A stretch of 64,000 nucleotides of DNA from Leptasterias polaris (taxonomy: Eukaryota > Echinodermata > Asteroidea > Forcipulatida > Asteriidae). Below are positions 11,934 to 22,310 of this stretch, one piece after another. The notes under the pieces were generated by a model. The model was not told the origin of the DNA, did no database searches, and saw nothing but the letters and a program-made list of their open reading frames with translations. Location: NCBI GenBank assembly GCA_037783415.1, contig JAZGTN010000089.1, positions 4,464,001 through 4,528,000 of the forward strand. Direction: 5' to 3'. How positions within the stretch are numbered: the stretch's first letter is position 1; the number at the start of each line of letters is the position of its first letter. The position numbers were made by a program, and so were the translations under genes.

Positions 11934-12138
11934 GACGATGTGACCTCTGACGTCATTTGAAAATCATAACATGATGCGCGCGCATGTCGCCGGGCAAAAC
12001 CTTTGTGTACTTGACAGCAAGCTAGAAAGTACACGCAATATTACCATGACTACGCGTCTTTTTGCCCGGCGGAACATGACTTGGACAACAGACTTGTCAA
12101 CAGAGGGCGGTTTGAATGTAAACAGATGTCACATCGTC
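11934..12138. mobile_element. 205-bp TA-flanked MITE (GACGATGTGAC ends)
   Basis: The ends GACGATGTGACCTCTG and CAGATGTCACATCGTC are inverted. Each side is flanked by TA, consistent with a TA target duplication as in Tc1/mariner-type elements. GC content is higher than in the flanks and there is no ORF of note. It lies just downstream of torsin and overlaps its probable 3' UTR/terminator area. Confidence 0.75.
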
Positions 12139-12149
12139 TATAGGAAGCT

Positions 12150-12509
12150 TGATTTATTTGTTTGACTGTACTCAGTTTCCTAAGAAGATGCATTGCGGAA
12201 TATTTTTTAAATGGCGATTGTGCATATCGGCTAATGCCACCTGTGGTCTTGAATGTCTTTGGTTTCAAATCCAACCTCGGGTGCCTCTCATCACATATAT
12301 AATGAACTTTCCGTACATCAGTGTAGCTGATGCAATCACTACATCAGTTTTTCTGAATTTAACCAATAAATCTTCAGGAGATCAAGTCAATTAATTCTTC
12401 AATCTTGGCACCATTGTTTCTCTGCCAATTGATGAGCAAACTCGTACGCAGATTGAAGATTGGGTCTTAAGAAGACGGAGCGGAGTTTGTAGATTTGCTA
12501 CATTAGTTC
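12150..12509 (-). other. Torsin 3' UTR (probable)
   Basis: This is minus-strand sequence after the torsin stop. A reverse-complement AATAAA signal occurs at about 12153-12158 (TTTATT on plus), next to the MITE, and would give a 3' UTR of about 0.35 kb. Confidence 0.4.
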
Positions 12510-15500
12510 TCACAACTCGTCCTTCATTTGGTATAGAACTCGGTTAACTTTCTCCACTGCGTTTTTACAGCCTTTTGTTGCATACTGCTCGGTGCCTTCT
12601 GGCTGAAACTGTAAATCTTCTATAACGTCATCTGTTATTTTTTCATGGTCACGTTCTGGTACAGGTTTCTGTCTGAGAAGAGCTCGTATGCATTCTCGAA
12701 CGTGTCTCTTTTCCAAAGGTAAAAATGGTAAAAAGTGACTCACGACGTAATGGTCTATAAGACGGCTTCTGCGGAAACCACCTGAGGACAATGAGACCAG
12801 AGAGGCATTAATTTTATATCAAGTTTTACATCTAACACATGTATAATACCAACCTGTATACAATTCTACGAATCCAAAGGTTTCAATACATTTCATCGAT
12901 AATCACCAATCTTGTTTTGCATCTCTAAACAAGGCCCAGTGTTGGAACTTAACTGAAACACTGTTAACATAGAGAAACAAACATTTGAAGACCGCACAAA
13001 TCACTCTTGCTTATTTGATTGCTGCAATAAAACTAACCAGGCATATGAACTTGAATAAAATTTCCAACAAATCAAAAACTGTTTTTGTTGTGTTCATTAA
13101 AACAAGACCGCCTAATTTGACGTTTATTGCAATCAAGAGGATTGAACAGAATGACCCATTTGCGAGATAGATTTGAATGATGTCTGGCACAATGACTTGC
13201 TAAGTCACAAGTTACCGCTTAAATTTCAATTCTTCAGACTGATGAGTTGCTATGTCACATGATTCTGGGCAAGCTTTTGCGTAATTATGTAAGAGACTGC
13301 TAACGCCCATACACAACTCTGAACGAATGTGTATGGCAAAATGGTACCAGGGTTTGCTCATCTGGAGATTGCTATACAAAAGTTTGCCCGAAACCATTTG
13401 ACATAGCAACTGTCTATTTATGCTGAAGAAAACAAATTTAAGCGGTAAGTTTTGACTAGAAGTCATTGTACCAGACAGTATTCAAATCAAACTCGCAAAT
13501 GGCATACAGAGTCCGAAAAAAACCAATCATGTACAACCATCAACATACCCTTTCAGAATGCCCACGAACACAAGTTTGTGGGATGGGGTACTGTTCAATT
13601 CTTCAATATTGACATTATTTGAAAGGTTTTATTTGTAAGACGGGATATTCAATATTCAAAATGTCAAAGCAAAATTCTCCAGTGCAGGAATGTTCACTTA
13701 GTTCTGCACTATATTGCAATCCAGCAGAGCCCAGTTTAATGGCTCTGCTTACCGCCGAATTCTGCGCTTGCGATCACCATTCTCAGCTTACCGAGTAAGC
13801 GCCCAGAATGCCTAGTAACGTGGACTATGTAAGCGCACAAGCAAAAATTCTCTGCTAACCCGTGAAATATGCTTGCTGTAAGCGCGGAATTCCCTGTTTC
13901 CGTAAGCACCGATTCTTTGCTTACGGTAAGCAGAGCCATGGAATTGGGACCTGAATGTCATGGTGGTCCAATGAAGTGTATGCGTATGCTTACAGGATTG
14001 AACATGCCCCGACTTTTGAGACACGCCCTAGAGCCTCGTTTAAACTTAATGCGAACTTTGAAAGCAAAGCGAATTTCTCTGCGCAAAAATTGTAAAACAG
14101 CACATACAAGATCGTTTGCGTCACGTAATTCGCTTCACATTCGCTTTCGTGTGAAGTATGAAATAAATAAAAAATTAACAAATTAAAGTTAAAGAATATA
14201 AAAACATACCTGTGTTCATGGAAACTTTCTCTATGATTTCCTCCATTTCCCTCAGTCCGATTTCTTCTCGTTTGCCTTCATTCTGCAGGTGTTTGTCAAC
14301 TTTGTGAAAAATTTCTAAAGCGCCAGTGTTACTTTAAAAAAGAATAGGTTCAAACTTTTAGAACTTCATTGAAGGGTGTGAACACACAACATAGGTGAGA
14401 TTAAAATTATAAACATTCACAGATTTGCACATAACTTGTACAGGGTATAAAAATGGCCATGGTTAAAAATTCCCTGTGAAACATTTGTGCTTGAAATGCT
14501 TCAGGTTTTGAGAAATTAGTGAAACGATTAGTTTTGATCTTGGGTGACTCCAAAACCCAATGTTTGAAATCAATAAAAACCAGGTTTTTCCTCTACTATC
14601 TGGCGACTCTGATGAACGATGGAGCTTAAACTTTTAAAGGTTGTTACTTTAAGTATATGTTGTGGATGCTGCTGGTCTTTGACAATTAGGTGCCATTGTT
14701 GTCCGCCTCCTTTAAAATGGTCACAACTTTGTACAGGTCACTTGTGTGTATAATCAACCATCACCCTGGGAGTGTACAAACTCTCACAAAACCACTTTCA
14801 GTGCAAGACGGCTCACTTATAGAACAAGTACATGTACATGTATACTGTATGCATGGTTTCTGCGGATCCTTAACAAGTCTTAAATTGAACTATCCAAATT
14901 TAAGGGCTTCAGAAGCATTAAAAAGTATTCAAGTAAGTTATTTGAGGTCTTAACAAAATGGACGAAATGTATAATGAACCGAATTACGCTGCGTTTAACA
15001 AAGTAACATTAAGTGGGAGTGGGTATAGCTGTTTCTCCTCTGCTATATTCACTCACTTTTGGTCTTAAAATTTGTTCAAGTTGATATTAAAAGGGTCTTT
15101 TAAAAATTTGACTTCTGTAAGTGTGCAGATACCCTGTATGGTGCTTGTCCATAGAATCCAATTTGTTTGTTGTTTATTATTTTTATCAAGTAATAAACCA
15201 CAAGGGAAACGGACTGGGTAAATTTTTAAATGATTTTGGGTTGAACAAAGAAAAATTGACTAGAGCAGGATTTGAACCAACGACCTCCGGTTTAACGTGC
15301 CGGCGCTCTACCAACTGAGCTATCTAGGCCTTTGTTGGCGGTCTCCCTATTTTGTCAATATCTTTGTTCGGGGGGTGCCAGTCAGAAGCCATTCAACCGC
15401 AAACTGCCGTGTAGCCAGGGATCACACCCAAGTATACGATACAACCTGGGAAGCGGCAGCCAGGGGATCACCTTAAGGGGATGCGACTTTTTATATCAGA

Positions 15501-18500
15501 TATCAAATAATAAACCACAAGGGAAACTGACTGGGTAAATTTTTAAATGATTTTGGGTTGAACAAAGAAAAATTGACTAGAGCGGGATTTGATTTATTAT
15601 TTTTGTAAAATTTTATTATTATTATTTTTACCTCCTCGAATGCTACTAGTGAGTAATTACCCCAAGGCCAGAAGATGATGATAAAACGACAGATGTACAT
15701 GTAGGAGCAAAGTTGTGAAAAACCACGCAATCAAGTAGGGACCAAAAACGCAATCGATATGCAGGGCTTCAGTCTGGGATTCCAACTGGGGTCATAGAGG
15801 TGCACTACAGGGAAGAAACCCACTAAGCCAACCTGAATGCCCTTTTTTTAAAACTACGGATGCCTCAAAAGCGAACTTAATCACCATTACCTGGCAGTGG
15901 CAGCATGAGAAAACTACGGATGCCTCAAAAGCGAACTTAATCACCATTACCTGGCAGTGGCAGCATGAGAAAACCAGGGCCTTATTTCATGGCTCTGCTT
16001 ACCCGCCGTAAGCAAAGAATTGACGCTTATGGAAGCAGGGAATTCCATGCTTATGTCAAGCGTATTTCACGGGTTAGCAGGGAAGTTTTGCATGTGCAAG
16101 AAACAGTCACCTTGACAATAATAGTAGTTTGTTGTAAAGTTAAAGGGTGTGCACAAAGTCAATATTGGAAAGATTGGAAATATAAATGTCCACAGATTCC
16201 CCACATAACTTACATGGTGTACTTATATGATCATGTTGGAAAACTTCCCTTGAAATATCATGTTGAAATATTAATGCCTGAAATGCTATAGTTTTTGAGA
16301 AATTAGTATAACAATTAGTTTCAAAACCCAATCGATATGCAGGGCTTCAGTCTGGAATTCCAACTGGGTTAACAGAGGTGAACTACAGGGAAGAAATCCA
16401 CTAAGCCAACCTGAATGCCCTTTTTTTGAAAACTAGCAGATTGGAATTACGTTTTTTACTCTTATAACAAAAAGAAAGAAAGAAGTGTATAGTTTTATTT
16501 CTGCAGATCAGTTAACGGGAAAACAGGGAGCACCCTTTACCTTAACATAAGGAATATGGCTTTTCTGTAATCTACACCATCCACATGCTGGTTGTAGTCC
16601 AAGTAGGGCTTGATGATATCGAGCAAGCCTTCAGGAAAATCTTCTACCTCGTCAAAGATGAAGAGCTGGCGAGGACAACTTGATACATGTTCTTTTACGG
16701 TTTCTTTGAGAAATTTCTGCAAAACAAAACAAGCTCTAATAAGATTATCTCTGCCCATCCAATGGCCGAGACATTTTTTAGTTTTCTTCTCCTTTGTAGG
16801 TCTGTAGCAATGTCATGGCATAAAACAACAGCAACCATGAGTAGGCCTAGACGACTAGTAAAATTCACTACTCGACTAGTCCCGCTTCAATTAGTCTCGA
16901 GTCCGCCCCAGGTGGAAGATGGTAAAACTCAGACTGAAATGTGAAGTAGACCTATACATTGCAATGGACGCCATTGCAAAAAGCAACTCTTTTGATGCAA
17001 CAATAATATATCACAATGACAATTAGGCCTGGGCAACTAGTGAAATTCACTACCCAACTAGTCGCTCTTCAATTAGTTGCGACGATTTTTCAGTAGTCGT
17101 TGTGTCATAGGGAAATCTGTCCCCTGAAGATTCTGTCCCCAAAAGGGGAAATTAACATGGGCTGGAGGAGGATGAATCAAAAGAGGGCGCTATCAGAAAA
17201 AGTTTTGTACACAGTTCGCTGTATGGGGGGACAGAATCTCCGGGGGGACAGAACCTCCTGCCACATTGGCAGCGCGGTTAACTGGCTAGTTGGAAAAGTG
17301 GTAGTCGCGACTGGACATAGTCGCACTAGTCACCCAGGCCTAATCATGAGGAATTAACTTGCAACAATGATGTTCCTTTTCTTCCAAGACCAAGGAGGTG
17401 ACTTTATGTTATCTTGACCACAGATGATCACGGTAACAGGGCACAAACAGTCAATGCCTTAAATCCAACATTCAATGCCTCAAATCCAACATTCAATGCC
17501 TCAAATCCAACATTCAATGCCTTAAATCCAACATTCAATGCCTTAAATCCAACATTCAATGCCTCAAATCCAACATTCAATGCCACAAATCCAACATTCA
17601 ATGCCTCAAAACTAACATTCAATGCCACAAATCTGACATTCAATGCCTCAAGTTTAACATTCCCCACTGACCTTATATTCATAAACTTCTTGCTTGTGAG
17701 GGAAGTTGTTGTTGGCCGAGAACACATGCACATATTTGCTGTGCATTCCTTTTTTGTAGATACTCTCTGCAATCAGGCGTGAGACAAAATTCTTTCCGGT
17801 GCCGGTCGGGCCGTGGAATGAGAGAACCAACGCTTTGGCTGGATCTGGGTCTGTGAGATGAGAACTGACTGCACTCACAACAACTTCGGTCGCTAGATGC
17901 TGGCCGTATAACTGATTATTAATCGCTCCTTTGAGCCCTGTAAGGAGGACAGAGAGTTTTATAAACTGATCAATATCAGGCCTGGAATTTCATCCTTGAG
18001 AGGGCAAGGCCGTTTTCATTTTGCAAAGGGCAGTTCCATTGGGAAAGTTTTGAAGGGCCACCAAGGCGACGAAGGCCATGAGAATCACCCAGAGAAGTAG
18101 TTCTGCCTGATACTGTCAAAGTCCAGAAAATAGGCATGTGCAGACACATTCACATTTTTTTCTCTTAAATTGGAGCAATAGAAATAAAGATATAATTTAT
18201 TTACGTGCACAGAATTCCTGACTGTTACTAATACTATTATCTTGTCATTAAACTAAGGATGCCTCAAAAGCGAACTTAATCACCATTACCTGGCAGTGGC
18301 AGCATGAGAAAGCGAACTTAATCACCATTACCTGGCAGTGGCAGCATGAGAAAACCAGGGCCTTATTTCATGGCTCTGCTTACCCGCCGTAAGCAAAGAA
18401 TTGACGCTTATGGAAGCAGGGAATTCCATGCTTATGTCAAGCGTATTTCACGGGTTAGCAGGGAAGTTTTGCATGTGCAAGAAACAGTCACCTTGACAAT

Positions 18501-19127
18501 AATAGTAGTTTGTTGTAAAGTTAAAGGGTGTGCACAATATTGGAAAGATTGGAAAGATTGGAAATATAAATGTCCACAGATTCCCCACATAACTTTACAT
18601 GGTGTACATGATCATGTTGGAAAACTTCCCTTGAAATATCATGTTGGAAAACTTCCCTTGAAATATCATGTTGAAATATTAATGCCTGAAATGCTATAGT
18701 TTTTGAGAAATTAGTACAACAATTAGTTTCAATCTCCAAGTCCAAAACATGATGTTTGAAAACAGTGAATACACATACAAGTTTTTGTCCCCACTAATTT
18801 TTTGTGACTCCAATAACTTTCACAGGTTTGTTATTTCATGCATATGCCGAGTCACACAAAGTGCAGCTATTGGTCTTGGACAATTACTAATGTTTGTCTT
18901 GTCAGCATGCTTTAAATAACAAGTGTTTAACGCAAGTTTTTACCTGTGGCGTTATTAAGGTTTATCCAGTTATTTTGACAACATTCATAAAAACAGAATG
19001 GTGTGTACTCCCAAAAGGAAGCAGCAGTAAAATGAACAAAGAGGGCGCTTGTCACTAGGCTGATGATGAAAATCTTCATTGCAAAGAAAGCAGAGAGAGA
19101 CAGGAGGCGAGATGAAAACTGCATCAT
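12510..19127 (-). CDS. TOR1A-like: Torsin AAA+ ATPase, complete, 5 exons, C-terminal KDEL
   Basis: Coding exons in transcript order are 19127-18944, 17937-17672, 16716-16541, 14331-14210 and 12781-12510. All are GT-AG and in phase, giving 339 residues (human torsinA has 332). Residues 1-34 are a signal peptide; M17 is an alternative start with an ideal signal sequence. The torsin ECC motif follows at 48-50. Walker A is GPTGTGKN at 104-111, with the torsin-specific Asn. Walker B is LFIFDE at 168-173, the sensor-1-like LSNTG is at 208-212, and the C-terminal GCK motif is at 320-322. Cysteines match the conserved torsin set (C49/C50, C154, C280, C321). Torsins act in the ER/nuclear-envelope lumen and need membrane activators (LAP1/LULL1 type). 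The last four residues are KDEL, which vertebrate torsinA lacks. The dystonia-linked Glu pair of human torsinA corresponds here to E304-D305. The exact torsin subtype is not resolved. Confidence 0.95.
13157..13502. mobile_element. ~345-bp foldback element with ~105-base arms
   Basis: The left arm runs from CATTTGCGAG through GATGTCTGGCACAATGACTT, TTACCGCTTAAATTT and AGTTGCTATGTCA. The right arm (13396-13502) carries their inverted copies: TGACATAGCAACT, AAATTTAAGCGGTAA, AAGTCATTGTACCAGAC and CTCGCAAATG. It is a non-autonomous long-TIR element in torsin intron 4. Confidence 0.85.
13731..13950. mobile_element. ~220-bp foldback MITE (ATGGCTCTGCTTACC family)
   Basis: The left end TTTAATGGCTCTGCTTACC is mirrored by GGTAAGCAGAGCCATGGAAT at the right. 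Internal words such as GTAAGCGC and ATTCTCTGCTAACC recur. Half-copies of the same family lie at 15974-16095 and 18355-18475, and relatives at 33600-33992 and 41988-42190. Confidence 0.75.
14419..14700. repeat. Diverged dispersed repeat in torsin intron 3
   Basis: It shares GAAATGCTTCAGGTTTTGAG / GAGAAATTAGT and the following GATTAGTTT words with the duplicated blocks ending near 16325 and 18735. It ends in GGTCTTTGACAATTA, which is also found at the end of the 20258-20637 element. It is probably an old composite of the same elements. Confidence 0.45.
15185..15600 (-). mobile_element. tRNA-derived SINE (GATAGCTCAGTTGG head) with flanking direct repeat
   Basis: The minus strand carries an A box (TAGCTCAGTTGGTAGAGC) and B box (GGTTCAAATCC) around 15260-15325. 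An ~85-bp segment (AATAAACCACAAGGGAAAC … TTGACTAGAGC) is repeated at 15190-15275 and 15507-15594. A related SINE lies at 50527-50665. The tRNA T-arm does not pair well, so this is not a functional tRNA. Confidence 0.75.
15751..16438. repeat. Insert flanked by ~100-bp direct repeats in torsin intron 3
   Basis: The segment CAATCGATATGCAGGGCTTC … CTGAATGCCCTTTTTTT occurs at 15751-15850 and, slightly diverged, at 16329-16434. Between them lies block A (15850-16328). A 60-bp unit in block A (ACTACGGATGCCTCAAAAGC … GCAGCATGAG) is tandemly duplicated at 15849-15908 and 15909-15968. Confidence 0.85.
16846..17343. mobile_element. Nested foldback repeats in torsin intron 2
   Basis: AATTAGGCCTGGGCAACTAG at 17021-17040 is mirrored by CACTAGTCACCCAGGCCTAA at about 17324-17343. 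Inside, AGATTCTGTCCCC and GGGGACAGAATCT form another inverted pair. An incomplete sister segment (GGCCTAGACGACTAGT) starts near 16846. No protein is encoded. Confidence 0.7.
17451..17661. repeat. 21-bp minisatellite (about 10 copies) abutting the torsin exon 2 donor
   Basis: Tandem copies of a 21-base unit (TCAATGCCTCAAATCCAACA plus T) run to within about 10 bases of the exon 2 splice donor (exon boundary 17672) at the start of torsin intron 2. Because 21 is a multiple of 3, both strands stay open and give artefactual heptapeptide repeats. Confidence 0.95.
17977..18100. mobile_element. CAGGCCTGGAATT-family MITE, right-truncated
   Basis: It starts with CAGGCCTGGAATTTCATCC and has the family body (GAGGGCAAGGCC, TTTCATTTTGCAAAGG, AAGTTTTGAAGGG, CACCAAGG). 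It then loses similarity before the right terminal repeat. It lies in torsin intron 1, close to the exon 2 acceptor. Confidence 0.7.
18250..18735. repeat. Block B: direct duplicate of 15850-16328
   Basis: Nearly identical to block A from ATGCCTCAAAAGCGAACTTA through GAAATTAGTACAACAATTAG. It has its own small internal duplications (GCGAACTTAATCACC…, GGAAAGATT, CATGTTGGAAAACTTCCC). Blocks A and B are in the same orientation and lie in torsin introns 3 and 1, so they bracket exons 2 and 3. Confidence 0.9.
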
Positions 19128-19128
19128 T

Positions 19129-20257
19129 CTGAAAATCAAACAAATTTAAGATTTTAAAGGTATTAAAACAGGATTGCTGAGGATGACGAATATAATTGTT
19201 TAATTTTAGTCTGAAAGCGGACTGATTATGGAGTTCATAATGATATTAGAACAATTTTTCTTCTGTAAAATATTTCCCCCTGAAATAAGTAATATTTCAG
19301 GAAACTGTAATCTGAAAACCTAAAAAACACAACAGCTGGTTTCAGTTGTTACAATATGTGTATACATGATGTATGCTGAAAATTGTGCAAACTTTTTTAC
19401 TATTTTCTCCCGACTCAAACAACGGATTAAGCCCACTTTTACCCTACAGTTTGGAGTGGAGGTGTCTAGCAATAGCATGTGGCATTATTTTTGTATTGAA
19501 ATGGAGCTACCTTCATCATGCATGGAGTACATGCCATCCATGCCATCATCAAGTCTAAAGAATTAATAGCACTTCAACCATGCCCATGCCCTTCACTCCC
19601 ACTCCTAGAACTATGAGGTTCGATCCGCTATCGTAATTCCCTCCGTGCTATTTTTATTTAAAAAAACAAAACAAAAACAACAACCAATTGTACTTAGTCG
19701 TTTACTGCTATTGGTGATTTTATAATTATGGTTCCGTTTTAATGTGAGTATTGGTTAGCCTGCAATTTGCCGTTTTTGGACGGTTTTATACTGGCTTCCG
19801 TTTTGAGCTTATTTTAAAGTTATCTTTGCTTTTTATACTTGCCTCTTTTTAATGAATTTTTAATTGATATGCGATGGTGTAATCCTTTGTGATTGCTTAT
19901 AGACTTTTTAAAATTATTTGACTCATGTTTTAATTTTCATGTACCCTGCTTTGGACAAGTGTTTAACATTTTTGTGCCTTTTTTCATTTTACCTTGTAAG
20001 ATTTTTGATTTTGTTTTACACTTGTTTTTGTCTTTATTCATGGATTTTCTTAGTGCTCTGTATTTTTCTATTTCCTTTTTTAAATTTTACTGCCTGTACA
20101 CAGGGCCCTTAAGGATAGCAATTGTATTACTGATAAGGCTACCCTGTCTAAATAAATCCAAAAAAAAAAAAAAAAAAGGCCAAACCAAAGCCCAAAGGGC
20201 TCCCATTTTCACTGTTAATTTACTCAATACAGTAGTTTTACTACCATGGCTACATAC
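19129..20257. other. Upstream of the torsin start; no gene seen
   Basis: TTTGATTTTCAG ending at 19129 on the minus strand is a good acceptor just before the torsin ATG, so torsin probably has an upstream non-coding exon. The rest is AT-rich sequence, including a poly-A tract at about 20160-20177. Confidence 0.5.
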
Positions 20258-20637
20258 TTTTAAAGGCACTGTACACGTTTGGTAATTACTCAAAATATAT
20301 ATTAGCATAAAAATTACTTGGTAACGAGCAACGGAGAGCAGTTGATAGTAAAAACATTGTGAGAAACGACTCCCTCTGAAGTAACGTAGTTTTTGAGAAA
20401 GAGGTAATTTCTCACTAAAATAATAAAAGACTTCTGGCCAGAAGCCTTTTATTCCTATCTGAAAGCACACTAATTTGTACAACAAGGGTGTTTTTTCTTT
20501 CATCATTTTCTTGCAACTTCAATGACCAATTTGAGCCCAAATTTTCACAGGCTTGTTATTTTATGCATATGTTTACGATACACCAAGTGAGAATACTGGT
20601 CTTTGACAATTACAAAACGTGTTCAGTGCCTTTAAAA
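20258..20637. mobile_element. Best-preserved ~380-bp TIR element
   Basis: It begins TTTAAAGGCACTGTACACG then TTTGGTAATTAC, and ends GACAATTACAAAACGTG, TTCAGTGCCTTTAAA, which is a near-perfect inverted end. Internal landmarks are TTTTTGAGAAAGAGGTAATT and GGCTTGTTATTTTATGCATA. I recall this type as abundant in sea star DNA, but no database was searched. Confidence 0.8.
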
Positions 20638-20929
20638 GATAGGCCAACAACTTTAAAAATAAATAGCAATAGTATAGACTGTAGTAAACCTTTCAAACAA
20701 AAACAGCACGGTCGGAGGGAATTACCCTAACTATCAATATCATTCATTTAGTCATGTTGTTGAATAAAAAATACTAAAAATAAAATAGCACAACAAAATC
20801 ATGAAATAACTAGCTCAACCATCTAATCTGAACACACACCCACTGATGATAATTATTTATACACGCAATGACTATATATTAGTAACAATATTTGTCATTA
20901 GTTTATATCATTACCAGGCTATCTCTCCT

Positions 20930-22310
20930 CCGCCCATTTATGACAAAATATCAAAAAAATATTTCCACGACTTGTCATCACACCGCAGCCATCTTTGATG
21001 TTTGTTTACCTCCTGAAAATGTCATGGGGTGACTTCGTATGACGGTTTAGTGCTTTCTTTTAGGGTCCATTCTTCATAGACGGGTACCCCTCCCGATTGT
21101 ATGAATCCGAATAACATGGTTCTACTGTCTCTATAACACATTAGCCGATAACTCTCGACATCTGTCTACAAAGCCGACAGTGCGTTTAAAATTTAAAATT
21201 TCAACTCCATCATGGATGGAAATGCATTTATTTCACTGCCACCAGACATGGGTATCAATCACTATTTGGAAAAAATGATGTATATGTTTTAACACGTTTA
21301 TCTCTTCCAATAATAATACTACTACAACATGGGGCGTCTTTTTTGCTTTCGCGCCTGTCTATGACTGAGAGTGTGTGGACTATACCATTATGCCTTTAGG
21401 ATAGTTTAGGTTGGTAAAAACAACTTCAAAGCTAATAAATACTGAAACGATCTCTCACAAATACTAAAAGGTGAAGTTTGTTCAATTTTTTTAAAAGTAA
21501 ACGGTCATTAATAACTTATCAAAGGTTAGTCATAGGCTTCTGGGAAATCTTGTGCACTTTACATTCCTATTTTTGAAATGAATATTCATTATCTACAAAA
21601 CAAGCAATTACTTCACTTGGAATCCTTGGTTCTAATTTCAACATTTCCCAACTATTAAAGAAAATTACTGTCTCACAAACGCACATATATTCTCTCAGGA
21701 CATTAGTAGGTTATTCAAATTTTCCAAAGAAACTTATAATATCTAAATTTATGAATGACATAAAACTGTCGATTTTTTTATTACTATTTAATAGCCGAAT
21801 TCATTATTTTAGAGGTAGCGAAAATGTGAGTCACGCGCTCGCCAGCCCCAAAACCAACACTTACATTTTTTCCCATGATGCACTTGTTTTCCAGTCAGTG
21901 TGCAATTTGCAAGATGGCGTCTGTCGTGAGTTTTCGGTTTCGTTCGAATGTTTACAATGAATTTACGGAAGTAAATTCCACAAAAAACTAGTGAATGGTA
22001 TCCAGAAGTTTTCTTTGTGATGTATTTTACACGTGTAGCAGTTTTGGTAAGTTGAACAGTTCTTGTTAATTTGATTTACAACATGTCAAAACGGGGTTTG
22101 TCTCCGAACAGATGTGGGCCGGCAGTCAACGTTTTGGATAATTTGCTGGCAACGGGGATTTCCATTCCAACACCAGGTCCGGATGGGATGTGGGTGTACC
22201 GGCCTGCGGCCCGCGCGCGCGCAGACCAACCGTTTCTGCCCGAGAAGTGCCGTCACTCTTTCCCTCATTTGACATTGTCAATCAAAAATGAGCATAATTA
22301 TTAGGTAGCT
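20930..22310. promoter_or_regulatory. Candidate divergent promoter region between torsin and CEP350
   Basis: This stretch is richer in CpG than its surroundings. On the minus strand near 20988-21003 is AAAGATGGCTGCGG. On the plus strand near 21909-21920 is CAAGATGGCG, preceded by TTTCCCATGATGCAC at about 21869-21884. These resemble YY1 and ZNF143-type initiator motifs of housekeeping promoters. CEP350's first coding exon (34125) and torsin's coding exon (19127) are both preceded by splice acceptors, so both genes need upstream exons. Placing both starts here is an inference. Confidence 0.3.

Larger units (their letters stand above)
12782..14209 (-). other. Torsin intron 4
   Basis: The intron contains a ~345-bp foldback (13157-13502) and a ~220-bp foldback MITE (13731-13950). 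The rest is non-coding. Confidence 0.85.

Noticed and set aside
15255..15330. tRNA gene candidate (A and B boxes on minus strand)
   Set aside because: The T-arm and acceptor stem do not pair properly, and the same head with the same flank occurs at 50527-50665, so it is a SINE. The same reasoning applies to all other tRNA-like heads in the window.
17414..17782. Open frames on both strands with a repeating NPTFNA(S) or ALNVGFE heptapeptide
   Set aside because: They are produced by the 21-bp minisatellite inside torsin intron 2. Neither is in the torsin frame or linked to splice sites.
21914..21991. Short frame after CAAGATGGCG
   Set aside because: The ATG is part of a YY1-like motif, and the 25-codon frame has no recognisable product. 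A donor-like GTGAGT directly follows, so this may be a 5' UTR exon instead.
22083..22304. 74-codon frame starting MSKRGLSPNRCG in a CpG-rich stretch
   Set aside because: No family recognised, no splice or homology support. It may simply stay open because of high GC in the promoter-like region.
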